Shown here one piece after another: positions 16,438 to 23,950 of a stretch of 23,950 nucleotides of DNA. Numbering within the stretch: the stretch's first letter is position 1; every line of letters begins with the position of its first letter. A program made the position numbers and the translations under genes. The stretch spans positions 1 to 23,950 of the forward strand of contig JAGOEH010000032.1 of the NCBI GenBank assembly GCA_017997825.1. The letters run 5' to 3'. The DNA comes from Candidatus Delongbacteria bacterium (GTDB lineage: Bacteria > JAGOEH01). The notes under the pieces are model-generated. The model ran no database searches and was not told where the DNA came from. It saw only the letters and a list, made by a program, of their open reading frames with translations.

Positions 16438-16665
16438 ATGTCACGACTTAGCCGACAACCCCAAAACAGCCGGTGTCGAATCAAGCAGTGTTACGGAGAT
16501 CGACGCTTTATCGGGAGGATTACCTCCATCGGATTGACTGCCGGAACTCCGGTAGAAATCATCCAGAACCGAAAAAACACCCCGTTATTGTTATATGCTC
16601 GCGATACGGTGATTGCCCTGAGCTTTCGTGAAGCCGACAGTATCTGGGTCGAGGAGATCGAATGA
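16438..16665 (+). CDS. feoA: FeoA, SH3-like ferrous iron transport protein
   Basis: A 75-residue cytoplasmic protein with the FeoA fold: RCRIKQCYGDRRFIGRITSIGLTAGTPVEII and a final strand with DTVIALSFREADSIWVEEIE. FeoA is thought to bind FeoB and tune its GTPase. The frame is open from 16342, but the purine-rich AAGGAGAGGA just upstream of 16438 and the usual FeoA length support this start. It overlaps feoB as ATGA, the common coupled arrangement of the Feo operon. The family call relies on length, the MGLxxGxxVE-like block (here IGLTAGTPVEII) and the neighbour. Confidence 0.9.
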   Translation: MSRLSRQPQNSRCRIKQCYGDRRFIGRITSIGLTAGTPVEIIQNRKNTPLLLYARDTVIALSFREADSIWVEEIE

Positions 16666-18719
16666 AATCGATGATTCCCATCACTCTGGCCTTGCTGGGT
16701 CAGCCGAATACCGGGAAATCGACTCTCTTTAATGCCTTCACCGGATCTCGACAGCATGTGGGGAATTGGCCGGGGAAAACCATCGATCAGAAATCGGGCA
16801 CATTCATCTGTCAGGATTATAATGTGTGTCTGGTGGATCTTCCGGGAACCTACCGATTATCGGCGGATTCCCAGGAGGAATTGATCACCCGCGATTACAT
16901 GGTGACGAGTAGTCCGGATGGGGTGGTGATGGTCGTCGATGCATCCCAACTGGAAAGAAGCCTTTATTTGTTGTCTGAGATGGTCGGGATCAATGTGCCG
17001 GTTGTGGTGGCTCTGAATATGATGGATGTGGCCGAACGGAACGGCAAAACGATTGATTGCCGTGAAATGGAGTCCAAACTTGGCGTGCCGGTGGTACCGG
17101 TGGTTGCCAACCGCCGGTATGGCCGATCGGGGCTGCTGGATGCTCTTCCCCGGCTGTTGACCCAAAAAAAACAGATTCGGTGTCGTGATTTGCTGGATCG
17201 CTATCGGAACGCCTGGGGGGAAGATTGGGAACGTGTCATGGCATTACTGCCTGCTGAAGGTATTGCGACGATGAGTCGTGAATGGCTGGCCGTTAAGCTT
17301 TTGGAACAGGATGCTCCCATTATGGCCCGGGTCCGCCGCCGGATCGGAGAAACCGATTGGATCACCCTTGAGACGATTATAGCCTCGAATCCCGACGGCA
17401 CCATCAGGGCTGCCGATTGCCGTTTTGAATGGATCGGAACAATTATCGGTCGAGAACCGACGGTTCCCGATGAACCGGGGCGTTGTCGGCTCAATGCATT
17501 CGATCGCTGGGCCCTTCACCCGGTATGGGGCAAATTGATCGCGATTCTGATCATTCTGAGCGGGTTCGCCGTCAGTATGCTTTTCTCGACCCCTTTGATC
17601 GAAACCGTCGACCATCTTTCATCCCGGACTATTTCGACAACCCGAACCGGGCTGAATCTGATCGGATCCCCGCCATGGATGATTTCGCTTCTGATCGAAG
17701 CGGTTATTCCGGCTGTTTCCATTACCGTGAGTCTGGTTATCTTTGTGCTGGCGGTCAGCCTGGTGTTCAGCCTGCTGGAGGATATCGGGTATATGCCCCG
17801 CCTGGCCTTTGTGTTCGACGGCGCCATGAGCAAGCTGGGGTTGTACGGAAAATGCGTCATGCCCTTTATGATGAGTTTCGGATGCAATATGGCCGGGATT
17901 GTCGGCGCCAGGGTAATCGATACCTGGCAGCAGCGAATCCTGACCGTAGTCACCAGTTGGGTCGTTCCATGTGTAGCCATGTGGGGCGTGATCGGTCTGG
18001 TCGGGACTCTCTTTTTCGGTCATCACGCCATCTGGGTGATGCTCGCCCTGGCTGTGACTGCCTTACTGCACATCCGGTTTACCGCCTGGTTCTTCAAACG
18101 AATCCTGCTCAAAGAGAAAGGAAAGAATTCGGGATTGATCATGGAATTGCCCCCCTATCATCTGCCGAACTGGAACACCATCTTTACCTTTCTATGGATC
18201 CGGACCCGCTCGGTTTTAACCAAAAGCCTGATCATGATCATGGGGGTCTCGGTCGTGTTATGGATTCTTTCCTATTCAGGCAACGGAAGGATTGAAGAGA
18301 GTATGATCTATCGGATCGGCGCCTTTATTGAGCCGGTCGGGCTTTGGTTCGGATTGAACCGGCAACTGATGATGATTATTTTGGTTTCGATTTTGGGAAA
18401 GGAAGCGGCTCTGGGGGCCATTCCGATCCTTTTCAATATCCAAAGCGGGGTATCCAGTTTTACCGGAACGATGGCGGCCGGGGTCCAGCAGTTGGATCAG
18501 ACCTCGATCGCTACGGCCTTGGCGGCTTCGGTTACCCAGGCCCAGGCCCTGGCTTTCATGTTCGCCTTTTTTTTCAATATCCCCTGTATGGCGGCGGTGG
18601 TTACGACATGTACGGAAATCCATTCCTACCGATGGGGGGCCAAAATGGCCGCCTATTATATGGTTATATCCTTGCTCCTGGCTGCTCTTGTTTATCGGAT
18701 CGGACTGTTACTATTTTAA
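16662..18719 (+). CDS. feoB: FeoB, ferrous iron transporter with GTPase domain
   Basis: A 685-residue inner-membrane Fe(II) transporter. The G domain has GQPNTGKST (G1, 13-21), NWPGKT (G2, ending Thr40), DLPG (G3, 59-62) and NMMD (G4, 119-122). The membrane part starts near residue 290 and contains MPRLAFVFDGAMSKLGLYGK, the gate segment MMSFGCNMAGIVGARVID with the conserved Cys, and the second gate-like ILGKEAALGAI. The Cys segment differs from the common GFGCNVPA form (Met-Ala-Gly in place of Val-Pro-Ala), so this belongs to a divergent FeoB subgroup. It is somewhat shorter than the classical 770-residue enterobacterial FeoB. It overlaps feoA by ATGA and is followed after 13 bases by the FeoC-like gene. 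Repression under iron excess is inferred from the upstream DtxR gene. Confidence 0.93.
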   Translation: MKSMIPITLALLGQPNTGKSTLFNAFTGSRQHVGNWPGKTIDQKSGTFICQDYNVCLVDLPGTYRLSADSQEELITRDYMVTSSPDGVVMVVDASQLERSLYLLSEMVGINVPVVVALNMMDVAERNGKTIDCREMESKLGVPVVPVVANRRYGRSGLLDALPRLLTQKKQIRCRDLLDRYRNAWGEDWERVMALLPAEGIATMSREWLAVKLLEQDAPIMARVRRRIGETDWITLETIIASNPDGTIRAADCRFEWIGTIIGREPTVPDEPGRCRLNAFDRWALHPVWGKLIAILIILSGFAVSMLFSTPLIETVDHLSSRTISTTRTGLNLIGSPPWMISLLIEAVIPAVSITVSLVIFVLAVSLVFSLLEDIGYMPRLAFVFDGAMSKLGLYGKCVMPFMMSFGCNMAGIVGARVIDTWQQRILTVVTSWVVPCVAMWGVIGLVGTLFFGHHAIWVMLALAVTALLHIRFTAWFFKRILLKEKGKNSGLIMELPPYHLPNWNTIFTFLWIRTRSVLTKSLIMIMGVSVVLWILSYSGNGRIEESMIYRIGAFIEPVGLWFGLNRQLMMIILVSILGKEAALGAIPILFNIQSGVSSFTGTMAAGVQQLDQTSIATALAASVTQAQALAFMFAFFFNIPCMAAVVTTCTEIHSYRWGAKMAAYYMVISLLLAALVYRIGLLLF

Positions 18720-18732
18720 AAGGAAGGTTACG

Positions 18733-19017
18733 ATGCTGCTTGATCAGGTTATGCTGTCGATTAAGAACGGCGCGAGGATCAGTTATCGATCGCTGGCTTC
18801 TGAATTGGGGATGGAAATCGGGATAGTCCAGAGTGCGGTCGAACAGCTTGGGCGATTGGGCTATCTCGAACGGATGGTTCCTGGCCATGAGGCTTGCACC
18901 TGCACCGGACGATGCTCTCAATGCCGGTGTTCACGGGTGGGTCCGGAATTATGGCGATTGAGCGATAAAGGTCTTCGCTACCTTGAAAAAGAAGATGGAG
19001 TCGAGTTTGCTCGGTAG
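18733..19017 (+). CDS. FeoC-like winged-helix protein with Cys cluster
   Basis: A 94-residue protein with AAGGAAGG just before its ATG and 13 bases after feoB. Residues 1-48 look like a small winged helix (ISYRSLASELGMEIGIVQSAVEQLGRLGYLER). A cysteine cluster follows, CTCTGRCSQCRC (Cys55, 57, 61, 64 and 66), then a second short basic helix (LWRLSDKGLRYLEKE). FeoC proteins share this plan, and some carry an oxygen-sensitive Fe-S cluster on the wing that may control FeoB. The LSDKGLRYLE segment recalls MarR-type regulators, so it could also be a DNA-binding sensor. The position and fold make FeoC most likely. Confidence 0.75.
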   Translation: MLLDQVMLSIKNGARISYRSLASELGMEIGIVQSAVEQLGRLGYLERMVPGHEACTCTGRCSQCRCSRVGPELWRLSDKGLRYLEKEDGVEFAR

Positions 19018-19121
19018 AATCGACGATGAGAGACTCGATCCGGGTTTTTAGAACCAGTGTTAACGGACGGTTTCGAATTTTGCCGAATCGTCAATCAGAT
19101 GGATGATAAGGAGAGTGGACG

Positions 19122-21470
19122 TTGTTAAATATTGAGAAAATCAATCGTTGGTTTGAAAAAAAAGCCAGGTCGATCATCCGGTTTCGATGGCTGGTGATTA
19201 TCGTATTCATTGGAATGATCGGGATTTCGGTTTATGGCCTGAAAAAGGTCAGGGTGGAATCCTCGTTTGATAATTATTTTGTCGAAGATGACCCCGTTCT
19301 GATTCAGACGGACGAATTCAAAGCCATATTCGGTAATGACAATTTTGTGGCCGTATTGACCCGGTGCGACGATTCCTTCAGCCGGCAATCCCTGGAGCTG
19401 ATCCGGGAGCTTTCCAATGAGTTGATGGATAGCATTTCCTATGCTGATAAGATCACATCCTTAACCGATATCGAGTTCATTACCGGGACCGAAGAGGGGA
19501 TGACCATCGAGCAGATTGTACCGGATGAGATACCGGCCGGCCTCGAGGAATTGGAGGCCATCCGGAAAAAGGCTTACAGTAAACCCAATATCGCCCGACG
19601 TCTGATATCCAAGGATGGAAAACTATCCTGGATCCTGCTCAAACTGCGTCCCTTTCCGGAAGACTCGGTCTGGAAACAGATAAACAGCAGTATGGCCCCG
19701 GAATATTGTACCGGAATGGAAGCGGAGCGGATCATATGCAAGCCGAAATATGCCCCGATCAATCCCCAGTGCACCGGAATGCCCTATCTCAGTTACAAAA
19801 AGCAGATCTTTTTCAATCAGGAATCGGCCAAAATACTGGGATTGGCACTGCTGGTCGCTATCGTGGTGCTGGGGGCTATTACCCGGTCAATCCGGGGAAT
19901 CCTGTTGCCCCTGATCACCTCGGCCGGGTCGGTGATCATGGTTTACGGCATCACCGGATTCGTCGGGTATACCATCGACAGCGGACTGGTCTCGGTACCG
20001 ATATTGCTCTCTTTTGCCATCGGGATGGCCTACAATATCCATCTTTATAATTATTTCCGGCGGCGATATCATGACCATGGATCCCGATATACCGCCATTG
20101 TGGAATCCATCAGAGAAATGGGATGGCCGGTGCTTTTTTCGGCTCTGACCACTATGGCCGCTTTGATCACCTTTCTGGCCGTTCCGGTCAGGCCCCTTCA
20201 CTTTTTAGGCGTCGCCACCAGTTCCTGCGTCCTGTTGTCATTTATTATCGTTATTTTTCTGATGCCTTCCTTTTTTAGTTTCGGAAGGGATATCAAGCCG
20301 GAAAAGCTGGCGATCAAACAGCAGAAAAAATGGATGGATGGGTGGCTAAGCCGAATAAGCGAAGGTTTACTGCGTCGATCCGTAACCGTAACCATCGTGT
20401 TTGGAATCGTCATTTTGATCGCTATTCTGGGGCTTATTCGCCTGGAACCGGCCTTCGATGTCGAAAAAACCATGGGCCGGAAAATTCCATATGTCAAGAC
20501 CATCCTGAGCATTAGTGATACGGAACTGGGCTCCCTTTATTCTTACGACCTGATGATCGATCTGAAAGAAAACGGGTTGGCCAAAAAGGTCGAGAATCTC
20601 AAAAAACTGGAAGCGATCACGGCCTTTGTAGAGGAATTTGAATTGACCAAGCGAACCACATCGATTCTGGATATTATCAAGGATATGAACCAGACCTTGA
20701 ATGAGAACAATCCGGAGTATTACAGCATTCCAAACAGCGATGACGAAACGGCTCAGTTATTGCTGTTGTATGAGAATGCCGGGGGCAGCGAGACCGAATA
20801 CTGGATGGACTATGATTATCGGCGGCTGCGGCTGATGGTGGAAATAGCGACCTACAATTCGAGTGAAGCCGAACGGGAGCTCAGGCTCTTGCAGGAACAT
20901 GCCGCTGCCCTTTTCCCCGGAGCCGAGGTGACTGCCGTCGGCAGTCTGCCCCAGTTTACCGTCATGATGCAGTATGTGGTCCGAGGGCAGATCCTGTCAC
21001 TCCTGATGTCGATGGCTATCATCATGATTTTGCTGATGATCGTTTTCGGTAGTGTCCGGGTCGGCCTGATCGGGATGATTCCCAACATCACACCCGCTTT
21101 GGCGGTCGGGGGAGTCATGGGGTGGCTGGGTATCCCCCTGGATATGATGACCGCCACCATTATGCCTATGATACTGGGAATCGCGGTCGACGATACTATT
21201 CACTTCATCAATCATGCCCATCTGGAATTCAATCGAACCGCCGATTACATCAAAACCATCTCAACCACCTTTCTGGTGGTCGGATCGGCGATGGTGCTTT
21301 CGACCGGTATTCTTTGCGTGAACTTTGGGATGTATATGGTTTCAATTGCCAAAAACTACTTCAATCTTGGTCTTATTTCTTTGATTGGAATGCTGGCGGC
21401 TCTGCTGGCGGATGTTCTGATTACTCCGATCCTGATTAAATGGTGCCGTGTATTCGGTAATGAAAAATGA
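19122..21470 (+). CDS. RND/MMPL superfamily exporter
   Basis: A 782-residue membrane protein starting with TTG, eight bases after AAGGAG (19108-19113). A first helix ([19 protein letters not shown], about 23-41) is followed by a large periplasmic domain, then a helix bundle (about 240-400: [35 protein letters not shown]). The plan repeats after about residue 430, with the second bundle ending near 775 and containing [18 protein letters not shown], the usual RND GxxxDD/H region with charged residues inside the membrane. Single-chain proteins of this size belong to the MMPL/HpnN-like group, which export lipids or hydrophobic molecules. Downstream are a LolA-like protein and a DUF1302-like barrel, a recurrent trio in didermal bacteria. 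The substrate is unknown. Confidence 0.88.
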   Translation: MLNIEKINRWFEKKARSIIRFRWLVIIVFIGMIGISVYGLKKVRVESSFDNYFVEDDPVLIQTDEFKAIFGNDNFVAVLTRCDDSFSRQSLELIRELSNELMDSISYADKITSLTDIEFITGTEEGMTIEQIVPDEIPAGLEELEAIRKKAYSKPNIARRLISKDGKLSWILLKLRPFPEDSVWKQINSSMAPEYCTGMEAERIICKPKYAPINPQCTGMPYLSYKKQIFFNQESAKILGLALLVAIVVLGAITRSIRGILLPLITSAGSVIMVYGITGFVGYTIDSGLVSVPILLSFAIGMAYNIHLYNYFRRRYHDHGSRYTAIVESIREMGWPVLFSALTTMAALITFLAVPVRPLHFLGVATSSCVLLSFIIVIFLMPSFFSFGRDIKPEKLAIKQQKKWMDGWLSRISEGLLRRSVTVTIVFGIVILIAILGLIRLEPAFDVEKTMGRKIPYVKTILSISDTELGSLYSYDLMIDLKENGLAKKVENLKKLEAITAFVEEFELTKRTTSILDIIKDMNQTLNENNPEYYSIPNSDDETAQLLLLYENAGGSETEYWMDYDYRRLRLMVEIATYNSSEAERELRLLQEHAAALFPGAEVTAVGSLPQFTVMMQYVVRGQILSLLMSMAIIMILLMIVFGSVRVGLIGMIPNITPALAVGGVMGWLGIPLDMMTATIMPMILGIAVDDTIHFINHAHLEFNRTADYIKTISTTFLVVGSAMVLSTGILCVNFGMYMVSIAKNYFNLGLISLIGMLAALLADVLITPILIKWCRVFGNEK

Positions 21471-21535
21471 CCATGATGGAACACAATGGGGCCAATTCGA
21501 TCAATGCCCGGATTGGCCCGTGGAAGGGGATTACA

Positions 21536-22321
21536 ATGAGAACAGGTTTGATCGCGTGGTGGATTCTGATGACTATGTTGTTAACCGGGTTGATGGCTCA
21601 GACTTCCCTTGACGGCAGGCAGATCATGCAGAAAGTCAAAGACCGGCCGGACGGTGATAGTCGCCATTCGCACATGACCCTTACGCTCATCAACAAAAAT
21701 AACAGTGTTAGGGAGCGAAAAGTTGAGAGCTTTTCCATCGATCTTGGAAAAGACAAAAAGACCATCATGTTTTTCCTTTATCCGGGTGATGTCCGGGGAA
21801 CCGGTTTTTTAACCTGGGATTATGACTTGATCGGAAAAGAAGATGACAAATGGCTTTATCTGCCCGCGATGAAGAAAACCCGGCGCATCAGCGGCGAATC
21901 CGCTAAGAAAGACTATTTCATGGGGACTGATTTCACCTATGACGATATGGGAAGCCGGAATGTGGACGAGGATAAGCATACCCTAATCAAAGAGGAGATA
22001 CTGGACGGTTTCAAATGCTGGGTGGTGGAATCGATTCCGCTCGACAAACGGGATATCTATTCACGCAAACTCAGTTGGGTTCGACAGGACTGTCTGATTG
22101 TGGTCCGGGCCGAGTACTATGACAAGCTTTCCAAGCTGCATCGCCGCCTGATCCTGTCCGAGATCAAGGTGGTCGATTCCTATTGGGTGGCGCAACGATT
22201 GCATATGACCAATGACCAAACCCAGCACCAGACGGTCATTACCATTGAAAACCCGGAATATGATATCAAACTGAATGAAACACTGTTCACGGTGACTCGC
22301 CTGGAGAAAGGGACACTATGA
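21536..22321 (+). CDS. LolA-like outer membrane lipoprotein-sorting protein
   Basis: A 261-residue exported protein. The signal peptide [21 protein letters not shown] starts at 21536, with AAGGGGA five bases upstream; an earlier ATG at 21467 overlaps the RND stop as ATGA but would put 23 residues before the signal peptide. The mature part begins [15 protein letters not shown]. It contains [65 protein letters not shown] and a run of beta strands, as in the LolA-like family annotated as outer membrane lipoprotein-sorting protein. It is probably a periplasmic carrier with a hydrophobic cup that receives the substrate of the RND pump encoded just upstream. Confidence 0.88.
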   Translation: MRTGLIAWWILMTMLLTGLMAQTSLDGRQIMQKVKDRPDGDSRHSHMTLTLINKNNSVRERKVESFSIDLGKDKKTIMFFLYPGDVRGTGFLTWDYDLIGKEDDKWLYLPAMKKTRRISGESAKKDYFMGTDFTYDDMGSRNVDEDKHTLIKEEILDGFKCWVVESIPLDKRDIYSRKLSWVRQDCLIVVRAEYYDKLSKLHRRLILSEIKVVDSYWVAQRLHMTNDQTQHQTVITIENPEYDIKLNETLFTVTRLEKGTL

Positions 22322-22372
22322 TCTGTTTTCATTCGACTCATCATGGTACCCCGGGTTATTCAAAAGGAGTGA

Positions 22373-23614
22373 ATGACAATGAGTAAATGGTTGGGATGGT
22401 TGATTTGGATGATGATGCTGCTTTCGATTGGGGCTCAGGCGGAAGAACCATCGTTTGCCTGGCATGGATTCGGCGATACCTATCATGCCCTCCGGTGTAA
22501 GGATCCCTATGATTTTATGAGTTCACGAAGCCGGGTGCGAATGGAGTTGACGGCCTTAAAAAACGAAACCAGCCTGTTCGTTTCAATAAATGCCGTCAGC
22601 AACCGTGTTTTGCCGGATCAGGACGGATTGGTGCTGAGGGAGGCTTTCCTCCAGTATCATTTCCGGAATTGGGACTTGAAAGCCGGCCGGCAAATCATCG
22701 TCTGGGGTGTGGCGGATGCCCTTCGGCTGACCGATTGGATCTCGCCGATGGATTATACCGAATTCCTGGCCCAGGATTATGATGATATCCGGGTTCCGGT
22801 CAATGCCTTTCGTCTGACCCGCTCCGGAACAACCTGGAAAGTCGAGATGGTAATGGTGCCGATCCCGGAGTTTTTCATCTATTCCTATGACACCCAAAAC
22901 CCTTGGTCGGTCCTGCCTGCCTCAGCCATTATCTGTCAGCGTGATACCGACAACCGCCCATCCAAAACCATCGATCATAGTGAATATGGAGGACGATTTT
23001 CTATTTTCAGGAATGGATTCGATCTGTCCGTTTCGGTTCTCCATACCTGGAACAAAGCCCCATTGCTGAATCAATGGATTTCTGCCGATCACGATACACT
23101 GCATATCCGCTCGGAGTTCGGTCGAATGGATCTGGTGGGACTCGATCTGTCCATTCCGATTGGGTCATGGGTCGTGCGTGGTGAAATGACGGGATACCGG
23201 AATGATTTGATTGCCCGAAAGCTGTCGGATGAGTATCGCTCACCCCTGAAAAAAAACACTCTGGCAATGCTGATCGGAACCGATTGGTATCCCGGTAACG
23301 AATGGACCTTGACGGCCCAGTATTTTCACCGGATTATCCCGGACCACCAGGCCGATATGGCGGTCGATCAGCACCAAGCTATGGCCACGTTCGGAATTAC
23401 CAAGAAACTGCTGAATACCACCCTTACCCTGAACAGCTTTACCTATTTCGACCTCACCTATGACGGCCTCTTCAGCCGATCCAGCGGGGAATATGCCCTC
23501 TCCGATCAAATCCATCTCCGGCTCGGGTATGACCTTTTTCATGGCGATGACGGGATGTTCGGGCTTTATCGGAATAACTCGGAGATCTGGACCAAGATCC
23601 GCTATGGGTTTTAA
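22373..23614 (+). CDS. DUF1302-like outer-membrane beta-barrel protein
   Basis: A 413-residue protein with a signal peptide (MSKWLGWLIWMMMLLSIGAQA). AAGGAG (22364-22369) serves either of two starts, 22373 or 22379; the second has the better spacing. After the signal, alternating strands such as LFVSINAVS, EAFLQYHFRNWDLKAGRQIIVWG and WTLTAQYFHRI suggest an outer-membrane barrel, ending with an aromatic residue (KIRYGF), as is usual for BAM substrates. GRQIIVWGVADALRLTDWISPMD and AQDYDDIRVPVNAFRL resemble DUF1302 proteins. These recur beside RND/MMPL pumps and LolA-like proteins, so this is probably the outer-membrane end of that export path. Family membership is by motif recall. Confidence 0.75.
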   Translation: MTMSKWLGWLIWMMMLLSIGAQAEEPSFAWHGFGDTYHALRCKDPYDFMSSRSRVRMELTALKNETSLFVSINAVSNRVLPDQDGLVLREAFLQYHFRNWDLKAGRQIIVWGVADALRLTDWISPMDYTEFLAQDYDDIRVPVNAFRLTRSGTTWKVEMVMVPIPEFFIYSYDTQNPWSVLPASAIICQRDTDNRPSKTIDHSEYGGRFSIFRNGFDLSVSVLHTWNKAPLLNQWISADHDTLHIRSEFGRMDLVGLDLSIPIGSWVVRGEMTGYRNDLIARKLSDEYRSPLKKNTLAMLIGTDWYPGNEWTLTAQYFHRIIPDHQADMAVDQHQAMATFGITKKLLNTTLTLNSFTYFDLTYDGLFSRSSGEYALSDQIHLRLGYDLFHGDDGMFGLYRNNSEIWTKIRYGF

Positions 23615-23633
23615 TATGAACCGCGATTTGGTC

Positions 23634-23674
23634 TTGATTTCATCAAAAAAATGATTATGTTAGAGCTGTTCTAA
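23634..23674 (+). promoter_or_regulatory. Promoter with overlapping TTAGA/TCTAA inverted repeat
   Basis: TTGATT (23634-23639) and TATGTT (23656-23661) are spaced by 16 bases. TTAGAGCTGTTCTAA (23660-23674), a five-base inverted repeat with a five-base centre, overlaps the -10 end and the expected transcription start. Its arms are those of operator site 1 at 13174, but the centre is one base longer. Confidence 0.4.
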
Positions 23675-23695
23675 TCCGTTTCACAGGAGGATCAA

Positions 23696-23950
23696 ATGGA
23701 TATTACATTCTCATTCAGACATCTGTGGATTTATATCACGGGAGGATATGGACTGCTATGGCTGACGATGGGGATCATCAATCAACGGCGGGGCAGACCG
23801 ATTGAAGACCCCGAATTATACTTCCACTCCTCTATGACGATGGTTTTTGGTCATCTTCCCCTGCTCGGAATTATCATCGTTTCCCTGGTCATTCCCGTAA
23901 CCGCCGGTCTACCCTATGGGGTCGGACTGGTATTCTATCTGGCCGGCATT
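23696..23950 (+). CDS. Membrane protein of unknown function (partial, N-terminal part)
   Basis: The first 85 codons are present; the gene runs past the right edge. AGGAGG (23685-23690) lies five bases before the ATG. The start is MDITFSFRHLWIYITGGYG. A first hydrophobic helix (LWIYITGGYGLLWLTMGII, about 10-28) is followed by a polar loop (NQRRGRPIEDPELYF) and further helices (MVFGHLPLLGIIIVSLVIPV, then GVGLVFYLAGI). I do not recognise the family from this fragment. The promoter upstream suggests it is not simply the next gene of the RND operon. Confidence 0.75.
   Translation, partial: MDITFSFRHLWIYITGGYGLLWLTMGIINQRRGRPIEDPELYFHSSMTMVFGHLPLLGIIIVSLVIPVTAGLPYGVGLVFYLAGI

Noticed and set aside
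17483-18295. 270-codon open frame on the plus strand within feoB
   Set aside because: The composition is rich in Arg, Gly and Tyr, as expected of a frame-shifted reading of a membrane protein. feoB itself is intact with all its motifs.
1-23950. CRISPR arrays, tRNA or rRNA genes, insertion sequences and integrase-type attachment sites
   Set aside because: I saw no spaced direct repeats, no tRNA-like cloverleaf, no rRNA-like sequence and no transposase or integrase motifs in the long frames.

Overview
The window comes from a Gram-negative (two-membrane) bacterium. It encodes a TonB-dependent outer-membrane receptor, a second outer-membrane-barrel-like protein, several Sec signal peptides and a surface-glycan gene set. 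Most starts carry AAGGAG-type ribosome binding sites and several promoters look sigma70-like (TTGACA/TATAAT type), which argues against a typical Bacteroidetes, but I cannot name the phylum. No tRNA, rRNA, CRISPR array, transposase or integrase was seen.

Layout. (1) 1-4280, minus strand: a tightly coupled glycan operon read right to left: NAD-dependent sugar epimerase/dehydratase, DegT-type sugar aminotransferase, polyisoprenyl-phosphate-type GT2, SAM methyltransferase, and the start of a GT-C-like membrane protein. All four junctions are ATGA overlaps. A divergent promoter region separates it from a small conserved hypothetical gene (4533-4817). (2) 5178-12411, plus strand: an apparent DNA-defence operon preceded by an AT-rich gap. 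It contains a PLD-nuclease/SNF2-helicase fusion, a nested DUF4160 and DUF2442 pair, a possible 24-codon coupling ORF, and a 1165-residue Eco57I/type IIG-like adenine methyltransferase. (3) 12495-19017: an iron locus with a DtxR-family regulator, an array of three TTAG-N6-CTAA-like operators, an ABC exporter gene reduced to its two ends by an in-frame deletion, a terminator, a TonB-dependent receptor, FeoA, FeoB and a Cys-rich FeoC-like protein. (4) 19122-23614: an RND/MMPL exporter, a LolA-like lipoprotein-sorting protein and a DUF1302-like barrel, probably an envelope lipid or lipoprotein export module. (5) 23696-end: start of an unknown membrane protein behind its own promoter.

How it fits together. 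The iron locus reads as one circuit. The DtxR-type repressor should sense ferrous iron and act on the operators. The receptor brings a chelate across the outer membrane and FeoABC moves ferrous iron across the inner membrane. The operator array now fronts the collapsed exporter gene. The most novel element is the defence operon: the only nuclease-like domain I can recognise is the PLD domain fused to the helicase, modification would come from the methyltransferase, and a DUF4160/DUF2442 pair sits exactly between them. A hand count also suggests a window-wide excess of GATC.
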